Assembly: GCA_028583415.1 (NCBI GenBank)
Contig: CM053269.1
Coordinates: 31,252,254 to 31,316,253 of the forward strand
Source of the DNA: Protea cynaroides
Lineage: Eukaryota; Streptophyta; Magnoliopsida; Proteales; Proteaceae
Length of the DNA stretch: 64,000 bases
Direction: 5' to 3'
Numbering within the stretch: position 1 is the stretch's first letter; every line of letters begins with the position of its first letter. The translations under genes and the position numbers were made by a program. Below the pieces are notes generated by a model. The model made no database searches, had not been told where the DNA came from, and saw only the letters and a program-made list of their open reading frames with translations. Positions 56,201-64,000 of the stretch are shown here, piece by piece.

Positions 56201-56733
56201 CTAGTTTTCCCCTTAAAATGTTGAAACGCCATGCATTTTTGTAGTTCTGGAAAGTAATTTTTTAAATGAGGTGTATACATACAAATGCTAGGCAACGCAC
56301 TTGGTAATACGGTTATGATAGAGAGTTCTCTCAGTGTTTGGTAGAATTGTAACTTTTGTAGTGCTTTACCTGGTTTCTCTCTCTCTCTTTCTTCACTCCC
56401 CCACCGTCCACCCCCACCCATTTTTATTTCTTTTAATTTTTTTTTAGTGAAGTATGAAATGCGAAGGGAGAAGGATGAAACAAATAACTATAATTTATGT
56501 GGTGTGCAGCTTCAGCAGGCGAAGGTGGTTACTAAACAGAGGCCTCAGACATTAGACCTCTGTTTGCTAACATGAAGGAGCAGAGGATGAGGGCATTGTC
56601 TCACTCTCAACAGATGAATTCACAACGTACTGGTGGATTCCAGCAGCGGGAAGGGGCGATTCAACAACTAATCAGAAGCATGTTGGCATCGAAGTGGTCG
56701 CTGTGGCCAGCTCCGAACAAGTCACTTGTGCAA
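53298..56733 (+). pseudogene. UIEF1: UAP56-interacting mRNA export factor (UIEF-like), two frameshifts
   Basis: Exons 53298-53364, 53454-53512, 53623-53715, 53846-53983, 56053-56107 and 56510 to about 56733, all with GT-AG borders. The N-terminus MAAKPLTSEAIARTEKKMD is followed by MTLDDIIKMSKK, a UAP56-binding motif, then HRFMDSRSSIRQ, AQRRSNFQGNQFPL, RALGRNRMVNWNKPR, a GAPPAQWRVSERGFPGK exon and LFANMKEQRM. This is the plan of plant UIEF proteins, which link the helicase UAP56 to mRNA for nuclear export. Exon 5 is 138 nt where 137 fits the phase (an extra base near 53932, CCGGTCGT). Exon 7 lacks one base near 56551 (TTAGACCTCTG). With otherwise intact exons, these may be assembly errors or a young pseudogene. 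The C-terminus is uncertain. Confidence 0.75.
53984..56052 (+). other. UIEF intron 5 (2.07 kb)
   Basis: Donor GTACTC, acceptor TTTGGTACAG. No element delimited. Short ORFs here have no family resemblance. Confidence 0.6.
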
Positions 56734-57099
56734 TGAGGAATGTGAGAGGATCTTGGTATTAAAAAGCAAGTATCTACACCAGCCATGTGGTGGGAAGTGG
56801 TGATATCTTTACCACACAAGTTTGATTACGGGCAGGAAGCGGTCAGTTCTTTGTTTTGCTGCCTCCAATACTTCTCTTCAACCTGAACACCTCCAATAGA
56901 GAAACTTGTAGATATTTTCATTTCAATTTTTCATTGAGGTTTGGATTAGTTTGTTTCTCATCTGGTGTGTACCGGGATGGTGGTTAAACTCTGCGGTGAC
57001 CATTAGTAGCCGATAACACCATTTATGTTTTCCCACTTCAATTTCCTGTTTCCTAACTAGCTTTGTAACCAATTAGTTCAATTAGTTATGTTGATAACT

Positions 57100-57131
57100 C
57101 ATTTTTCATTTTTCATTTTTCATTTTTCATT
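57100..57131. repeat. Heptanucleotide microsatellite (CATTTTT)n
   Basis: About 4.5 units of CATTTTT in tandem. Confidence 0.95.
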
Positions 57132-58210
57132 GTATGCCAAGGGCATGAAACAGAGGAGGCAGGAGGACGCGTCAAAGAATGTGCAACTTTATTGGATATG
57201 AGGTGCCTAACAGCCTAAGTAGTCTATCCCTTCTAGGTTCATAATTGTGGTGACTCCAACGGCTCTGAATTGATTCTCCATACAGTGGATTTTGGTGATG
57301 GCAGTGGTTCAGTTGGTAGATAAAATGCCTATCAAGCCAACTGACATCTCCATCCAGGTTGCACCCAATTTTTTTTTCTTTTCTTCATCCCAGTTCTTGC
57401 CTCTTACGTTACTGTATGGAGGATGTAAATCCAGTCATATATATCTGAATTTATCAAGATATTCAGGACAATTCATGGCTGTTAAGTCTTGCAATTTGAA
57501 GTGATCTTCAATCTGTTGTGTTTTCTGTCTCTGTCATGCCTGGGACTTGTCTTACGGTCCTCGAGGGAGTGAATAGTTGACTCTATGCAGCCCCCGTTCA
57601 AATAAATTTTTTAATGACTAAGCTAAAACAGAGCACTTGTAATATGCATCTGTTGTATTATGTAAAAGAGCTTAAATTCGGAGGTTCAATTGCACCGGTT
57701 TAGTGCGGAGTTCCAGCATCAATAAATGGATTGAGATGCTTTGTAGTGAGGCCACCCTATAGTGAGTTGTAGTGAGGATTTCATCTAGTCAAAGTAGATC
57801 GATATGTATCTTGATTCATCCAAAATGCATTGGGGTACACGTGAATTCACTTTGAGTGGGTGTGATCCTCACTCCAGAAATGGCCTCACTACGGAAAATC
57901 TTTTTCCTCAATAAATAGTGTTAAGTTGGAACATAGAATAATAGTAAGGCATCTAGAAGCAATTTGGAAATGACACATGGCATATGTGAAATGTAGGCTC
58001 GAAGTAAGACATTGAATTGGATGGACATCATAAAAATCAAGATTCAGGCCATCTCATGGGTCATTCGTTCCACAAATCCAGTCTATTAGACCCAAAATTT
58101 GTCAGGTTTTTAGCCTGTATCTCAATTTGGGGATAGGAGTTGGGGAAGTTGAGAAGAAGTGTCATGTGGATTCAAATGACAAGATTTTTATTTTCACCGA
58201 TTTGGTAGGA

Positions 58211-58560
58211 TTGTGTTTGGTTGCAAAGGTAACTGAAGGAAAGGGAAGGGGAATTTTTTTAACTTCAAAATGAAACTTTTATAACTGTAACACAAAATGA
58301 TTGTATAAACTTCTTAAAATTCCTTTAACATATTTAGCAATGATACTAATAAGATGTAAGATTTCTTTTACTTTTGAAATGCAAAGGTTTAGAATGCAAA
58401 GTGAAGTGTAAGTTAATAACTAATTATGGAATGATTTGAAATTAGTTACATAGTAATATGAAAAAATATATTGTAAATTGTAATCATTACAAATGTTTTT
58501 TTTTTAAATTTAAAAATTTCACTTCCCTTACCTTCAATTCCCCTTGTAACCAAACAGAGA
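58211..58560. mobile_element. MITE with TGTTTGGTT termini
   Basis: Left GTGTTTGGTTGCAAAGGTA, right reverse-complemented CTGTTTGGTTACAAGGGGAA, continuing as inverted copies through GAAGG.AAGGGAAG, about 40 bp. AT-rich interior of 270 bp. The TSD is not clear, so the superfamily (probably Harbinger-like) is open. Confidence 0.65.
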
Positions 58561-58648
58561 CTTGGTGACCCCATATGAAGGTTTGCCATTTTCCTGCTTT
58601 TGTCATGTTTGCAATTGAAAATTTCCTATCACGCTCACGGGCTTGATA

Positions 58649-58684
58649 TGTCACCATCTCGGATGATGATCCGAGATGGTGACA
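58649..58684. other. Perfect 16-bp hairpin
   Basis: Arms TGTCACCATCTCGGAT and ATCCGAGATGGTGACA with a 4-base loop GATG. Not part of a recognised element. Confidence 0.9.
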
Positions 58685-59862
58685 ACCAGAAGCGGCGGTG
58701 TTTAGGTCCAGGGTAGAAAAAGATGCTCAAGAGGAAGTTCCTCGTGAAAGAGAGGAAGGGAGCGAAGGGTAATTTGATTAAGTCACCCTTTTTTCTTTAA
58801 CACCATCTGTTAAACAGTAGTTGGATGTAATTTTTTAAAATTAAGGGTATTGCATTGTATTTAACTATTTGTACTGAGGAAGTCCCTGTAATTTCCCTTT
58901 ATATTTTTCATTCAAGATACACTGAAATTCGGACTAGGGCTTTTCAATACCTATGGACATAAAGGTCTTATCTATTTCGCAAATAGTGACATCCATTCAT
59001 TCAGGAGACATCAGAATTACATTATGGATCTCCAAAAGAAAGCAATGGAATCATTAGAGATGATTAGTCATGCCAATTTAAAACTCAGCCTTGAATTGCA
59101 TGAATGTTTATTAGCTAAGCTCCGATTATGCACACAACAAATTTTGACTTCCTGCCAGTGATTGATCCAATGTTCAATCATTGGTACAATCGTATAGATC
59201 AAGACAAATTTTTACTGATGACCACTGATTCAGACTCATTCAATCTGATACATCCTGAATAAGCTTTTTACTGGTTTCTCTCCCATCCCAATTGCTCATA
59301 CCTTTAAACTCGGTTGAACTGAAGGCCTGTACTGAGTTTATATAACAGGGTCGAGTATAAAAGCTGTACCATATTGTCATCTATGCCGGTGCTCAATTGG
59401 CAGAGTGGAAACGTCTGGCTGGATGCGAGCCATGTGTTAATGCATGCGCACAGGGAAGCCGTGGGAATAGAGTGGAATTAACCAAAGCTGACAATGCCTG
59501 GAATGTTGAGAGACAGGCTGCAAATCACCTGTGGAGGAACTCGGAGGTTAGCAAGTCCTGAAATTGATTGCTTAGCATAAATTCTTAGCTCTTAAGACTC
59601 CCCCACTAACTTGATTCCTAAGTCACATTCATTTTCATTTTTTACATTAAATATCAGCTTTCAGCTCGGATCCCAGAGTAGAGCTGAGCATAACAACTTT
59701 CTCCGAATCAAGGGAGGTGTGTATAATATTTAAACCAGTAGGGGATATGATTCTAATTAAGCCTATGTACGAAATATAAAACTCACCCAAACTAGAAATA
59801 TATTAACCTTTCAAAATATTCAATTACATGACATTATATCACTTCAGCTAGCAAAAAAAATT

Positions 59863-60150
59863 CATAATCCTACTACTATAGACAACTGAACAGAGAAACC
59901 GCCAAAAAGTAACCTCCCCCATGTTAATATTAACCTTTCTAAATATTCAATTATATAACATTATATCAACTGCCATAATCCTACTACTTTAGACAACTGA
60001 ACAGAGAAACCGCCAAAAAGTAACCTCCCCCATGTTAATATTAACCTTTCTAAATATTCAATTATATGACATTATATCAACCGCCATAATCCTACTACTT
60101 TAGACAACTGAACAGAGAAACCGCCAAAAAGTAACCTCCCCCATGTTAAG
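59863..60150. repeat. 111-bp tandem triplication
   Basis: Copies start at 59863, 59974 and 60085 with CATAATCCTACTACT and share ACCGCCAAAAAGTAACCTCC. They are nearly identical, so recent. The array ends about 40 bp before the last exon of the NudC gene. Confidence 0.95.
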
Positions 60151-60190
60151 TCCATCTGACCACAAATATTATTTATCAAAAGAAACAAGT

Positions 60191-61716
60191 TTATGATATC
60201 TTTGCCCTTGAGAAGTCCATCTCCGGATGCTGCATGAACAAAAAGCAAAGGCAATCAGATTGAGAAAACGAAACAAAAACCTGACCATGCAAGGCTGAAA
60301 TTCACAGGTACACGTTCGTGTATGCACGTGCAGTATCTGTCCTTACCTCAGCCATGAATTTCTTGAGAATATCTTGCTTCTGCATCTCATCACTTGTAGG
60401 AAGACCCATGGATTTCTGTCGCTGATCAAACTGCACAGCAAAGCACATCATGAAGCCAAACAGATAAAAGGAAACTGCCATATGAAAAAAAATAAGCTAA
60501 TACATAAAGTACCAGAATATTACCATCATCTTTTCCACAGTTTGCCGGGTTTCAGGGTCCAGATCAGAGAGTTTGCTGCTCTCGGGTTCCGCTTTCTGAG
60601 TATCAATTTCAGGGTCACCTTTCACCAAACACTTCCACCACTCCCTCTGATTTTGCTTTGTCAAAAGGACAGAAATAAACTTTGCATCCTCTGTGGGAAG
60701 TTTGAAGGTGATTAGTTTGCTTATAATATATCATGAACAGAATAGATATTAACTTTTTTAATAATACTGACATAGTCCCAAAGGATTTCTAAGGAATCCA
60801 TACATCATCAACTGCCAGACAAGCAGCACTAAACAGAAGTTATTACTAGTATAAACTAATGACCGTTTCCACACAATATGCCCTATTAAGTTTCTTATTG
60901 ATGTAGAGCATCAATATTTAATACCCCTTCACTAATCCCTTTAAATAATACAGCTTTGTAATGGTTACATACCAATACTCCAAAAACAGTCATCAACCTT
61001 GACAGATTGGTAAAGGTCGCCCTGTAATTATTTGAATATTCATGTCAGAGAATAAAAAAAAAATAGAACAATTGAGATTCTGCGGATGATTAGCACAAAT
61101 ACAAAATGAAACATGCCACAAACTTACATCTATTATGGGAGGTTGACCCTTAAGTCCAACCTTCAAACGGTCCTTCTTTATCTCACAAGCAATAAATCTT
61201 GATTTGGTTCCGGGAGGAACTGGAACAGTGACTGTGACCTCTTGTAAGGTTTGTGTCCAGGAATAGTTCTCCAAATCCAAACCATTGCCCTTGTTTGGCT
61301 CTGTTAATTATTCACAAGAACAAAAATATGAGAAACTGTGGCCATCATAATGATACAGACAAAAGAGATGTGACACACTAATTGCTACTTTTAGAACAAT
61401 AGGATAATTGGACGAGATTTTAGGCACCTGTCATCCAATGGACTGTTTAACCTAAATTGGATGAAAACAGTTCCTTATTAAGGAAACACGGGAAGGAGTC
61501 AGTAATTCCAATACAGTAACCCCGATTATAGAATCATTTTTTCCCATAACAAACTGATTCCAGAAGAAATACAACCATTTAAACATAGTAAACAACATGC
61601 AAACAAAGCACATTAAACAACAATCTATGCTAGGTTCAGTGATGACAGCCAATATAGTTACCTTGTGGATTCGCTGGGGGAGTCTGGGGCAGGAATTGTA
61701 GGTCGCAAGAACCCAT
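60191..61716 (-). CDS. BOB1: NudC/CS-domain co-chaperone (BOBBER1-like), C-terminal part
   Basis: Minus-strand exons 61716-61662, 61300-61128, 61021-60973, 60690-60524, 60430-60347 and 60229-60191, all GT-AG and in phase. They encode the CS domain (ENYSWTQTLQEVTVTVPVPP, ACEIKKDRLKVGLKG, VDDCFWSIEDAKFISVLLTK, WWKCLVKGDPEIDTQK) and the conserved C-terminus (DLDPETRQTVEKMMFDQRQK, GLPTSDEMQKQDILKKFMAEHPEMDFSRAK). This matches Arabidopsis BOBBER1, a small-heat-shock-like chaperone needed for development and thermotolerance. The 188 aa found are well short of the roughly 300 expected. The N-terminal third is absent upstream, where an LTR-like insertion begins at 61755. It either lies beyond 64000 across a long intron or was lost. 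The 61716 ATG is only the first one usable. Confidence 0.85.
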
Positions 61717-61754
61717 TAACTTAGAACCATGTGGAACTTGGTCGCAAGAACCCA

Positions 61755-62620
61755 TGATGCAGGCTGAGATCTGCTGGATTGGAATCTCTAGAGGATTCTA
61801 TTTTAATAGGGATATATTTGTAATCTTTTTATTTTGAAAATTTTAATTGGATTGGTTAGGATTTTAAGTCTAGAGTTTTGTTAGGATTCCTTATTTTCAC
61901 TCACGTTTTAGGTAGTATTTGTTATTTATTTTTTTATTTTAAATGTGGGTTCCAACGGAGATTCTTTTGTTTTATTTTCTATTATTGTGGGCCCCATCCC
62001 CCTTAGACGTAGTTAGTGGAGTTGATTTAATTTTTTTAGTTTTAGTTAGTAATTGAGTTTAAATAGGACTCTTAGATTAAAGTCATATTTGAGTTCTAAT
62101 TGGTTTTTTAGATTTTAGTCCAACTAGAATTAGAGATGTAAGCCTATTTATAGGCAAATCTTATCATTAATTAATTATGCAATGAGGAATTAAAATTAAA
62201 AAAAAAAAAAGAAAAAAAGAAAAGAAAAGAAAAGCATCGTGGGCTTTCTTTCTCTCTCTTTCTCTCGGCTCTCCTATCCCTCTCGGCCTCCCCTTCTCTT
62301 GGCACGGTAAGCCTTCCCTTCCCCTCTTGGTTCTTGGTGAGGTTCTTCTCCTCTTTCCCTTCTCCTTGCTTCCTTTCCCTTCCCTTTTCTATCAATGTTC
62401 CAATCTTTCTCTTTCTTGTTTTTCCCTCCCTATAACATAAGGTATATCCCTATATCTCTTTTGTTTTAATTCTGTATTTTGACTCTCTACAATTATCCCA
62501 CCATCCCATTAATTATCCCTAAAATCATCCCACATTACTATTTTGGTTCCCATCCCTTTTTCTCCCTTCCTTGATAATGGTATATTCGATATTCTCCATT
62601 TATATCCAAATCTAGTCTCC
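61755..62620. mobile_element. LTR-like insertion at the 5' side of the NudC gene
   Basis: Begins TGATGCAGGCTGAG and contains CCTATTTATAGGC and a long pyrimidine tract. 62130-62410 matches 16973-17251 in inverse orientation. Both edges carry related direct repeats (CCCATTAACTTAGAA(C/T)CAT(G/A)TGGAACTT at 61713 and 62626), and GGTCGCAAGAACCCA is repeated at 61701 and 61740. No second LTR or interior was found; probably solo or partial. Confidence 0.55.
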
Positions 62621-62653
62621 ATTAACCCATTAACTTAGAATCATATGGAACTT

Positions 62654-63530
62654 ATATATATATTCCTTTACTAATTTTACTACTAAGTTAAGATTTTTCA
62701 TTTGTCATTCTAATTTTTCTGGAGTATTCTTAATGCGGGATCCGGGTTGAGAAAACCCTAATTAATCCGCTAATGGGCCCAACCAAATAATATGGAAGCT
62801 TGATTCAATAAACAGTGGTAGAATTGTAAATAAACTCAAAACTCAACCAGTAATGGCAATTTCGTAATTAATCTGAAGTCTGAAATAACTCTAAAGAACC
62901 AAACAAAGCCTCAGAATAAAATTGTAATTATAAATGAAACAAGGCATAAACTTGGAGGACGGGACAAAAGGGACAAAACAGACTATTATATTAAGCCAAG
63001 GGTAATTCTGGAAATCACAATTAAAAGGCTTTCTTCAACCTCAAGATGCTACTCACGGTAATGGAAGAAACCCAGTTTCGATTTTGCCTTAGATCTAACT
63101 CAATGTGGATCCAATCGAACTGAAGCTTCAAGGTAAGGTTCGTAATGCTCTTTCCTCTTGATTCCAATCAATAATACAACCAGCAATTGACAGATTCTAG
63201 AAAGCTGAAAATAAATGAGACGGCGAAAGATAGAAAAGTGAGTTGCAGGTTTTTGGATTTCAATGTCGAGGAGGTTTCTGGTTATGGGCTTTGGGGTTAT
63301 GGGTCGCCCTTACGGTTTGAACTAATACCCAAAGATTCTAAGTAAATCAAACCTATTTCTTATGAGATCAATGCAATATTCTGAACTGGTTCTGCCGTGA
63401 ATTGCAGAAATCACAGTAACAGTAATAAAGAAATGAGGAGAAGGTTAGGAAGAAGGAAGGAAAAAAGGGAGAGAGGGAGAGGAAGAGAAGAAGGAGTGGG
63501 AAAGGAAGAAGCAAGAGAAAGGAACAGACT
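62654..63530. other. Region without a recognised gene
   Basis: Mixed-composition sequence with GGGTTGAGAAAACCCTAATTAATCC near 62745 and a GA-rich run at 63430-63520. No splice-supported coding exon was recognised, including for the missing NudC N-terminus. Confidence 0.5.
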
Positions 63531-63742
63531 ACGGGACAGGTCAGTTCAGTTTTGCAAGGACGAAGGAAAAAAGAAAGGGGAGAGAGAGCACTCACTTCCA
63601 GCCCGTAGGCAACCCACAATAATCCAATCAAATCTTACGGGACAGGTCAGTTCAGTTTTGCAAGGACGAAGGAAAAAAGAAAGGGGAGAGAGAGCACTCA
63701 CTTCCAGCCCGTAGGCAACCCACAATAATCCAATCAAATCTT
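63531..63742. repeat. 106-bp tandem duplication
   Basis: Two copies starting ACGGGACAGGTCAGTTCAG at 63531 and 63637, essentially identical, so very recent or an assembly effect. Confidence 0.95.
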
Positions 63743-63751
63743 CTTTCTATT

Positions 63752-63869
63752 CAATTCTTCCAATTCTGAAAATAAAACCTAATACATGTTCTATTTAAAG
63801 GTAGAACTTTCAATTCTTCCAATTCTGAAAATAAAACCTAATACATGTTCTATTTAAAGGTAGAACTTT
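63752..63869. repeat. 59-bp tandem duplication
   Basis: Two identical copies starting CAATTCTTCCAATTCTGAAA at 63752 and 63811. It follows the 106-bp duplication by nine bases. Confidence 0.95.
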
Positions 63870-64000
63870 CCTAAACTAATTTGAAGTAAACTTAGAAAGT
63901 AAATAACATCTTTATGAAATCAAATCTAATCCCTATGGCATAAAATAGAAATAGTAAGGAAACCTATAAATTAAAACTTCCTAATCTAATTAATCATCTA

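Larger units (their letters stand above)
56734..60190. other. Intergenic region between UIEF and the NudC gene
   Basis: Includes UIEF 3' flank, a (CATTTTT)n run at 57100-57131, a MITE at about 58211-58560, a perfect hairpin at 58649-58684, and a 111-bp triplication at 59863-60150. No supported gene. Confidence 0.6.

Noticed and set aside
58649..58684. miRNA precursor.
   Set aside because: Stem only 16 bp with a 4-base loop, below the size of plant precursors.
59024..59161. 45-aa ORF (MDLQKKAMESLEMISHANLK...).
   Set aside because: Reads helical, but there is no family match, no splice partners and no known homologue to me; random ORFs of this length are expected.
59388..59465. tRNA-like stretch with an A-box resemblance (GTGCTCAATTGGCAG).
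   Set aside because: No B-box, no acceptor pairing and no anticodon arm; not a tRNA, and too little for a SINE call.
1..64000. CRISPR arrays, rRNA genes, organelle insertions, bacterial operons.
   Set aside because: No repeat-spacer arrays, no rRNA core motifs and no organelle gene sequence were recognised; the tandem repeats present have no spacers.

Overview
This window is nuclear DNA of a flowering plant. It has GT-AG introns of plant type, several plant gene families with recognisable exons (UXT, MATE/DTX, UIEF, BOBBER-type NudC, PDR-type ABCG), Ty3/gypsy chromovirus and gag-only LTR elements primed by initiator-Met tRNA, and many MITEs with intact target-site duplications (TSDs). Long transposon-filled introns suggest a large-genome, probably woody, eudicot or early-diverging angiosperm. 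The species cannot be named from the sequence. One run of exactly 500 N (50663-51162) is a scaffold join.

Layout. 1-1620: decayed chromovirus-type LTR. 1890-31562 (+): a UDP-xylose transporter (UXT) gene with seven coding exons. The first six lie at 2486-11210. The last, encoding the conserved C-terminal tail, is 20.2 kb away at 31446-31562. Intron 3 holds a Harbinger-type MITE inside a hAT-type MITE. Intron 6 holds a gag-only LTR element (11720-14927, TSD TATTT), a hAT-like element (14946-16891, TSD TTTAGTCA), an LTR fragment, a decayed Tekay-type chromovirus (about 17250-28310) and a second gag-only element (28311-29874). The LTR elements are all antisense to UXT. Inside the Tekay element, an extra ORF with a plant-transposon-type domain runs antisense to gag-pol and so in the sense of UXT.

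32209-38052 (-): a two-exon MATE/DETOXIFICATION transporter convergent with UXT, with a TATA box at 38363 and a 150-bp MULE-type foldback just upstream. 38604-43887: intergenic, with foldbacks and microsatellites. 43888-45790: a broken duplicate of the UXT 3' UTR plus MATE exon 2. 46007-46647 (-): fragment of a full-size ABCG/PDR transporter. 47222-48340 (-): exon-like fragments I do not recognise. 50040-50662: tandem CACTA-like subterminal repeats up to the N gap.

52440-56733 (+): a UIEF-type mRNA export factor with an intact exon layout but two single-base frameshifts. 60191-61716 (-): the CS-domain half of a BOBBER1/NudC gene, with its N-terminal part displaced or lost beside an LTR-like insertion. 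61755-64000: LTR-like sequence and recent tandem duplications.

The genes are ordinary, unlinked housekeeping or transport functions. The most unusual content is in the retroelements (antisense ORF, LTR-borne conserved peptide, GGGGGTCGA arrays, paired G-box palindromes) and in the strange CAG/CTG substitution bias of the duplicated MATE segment.
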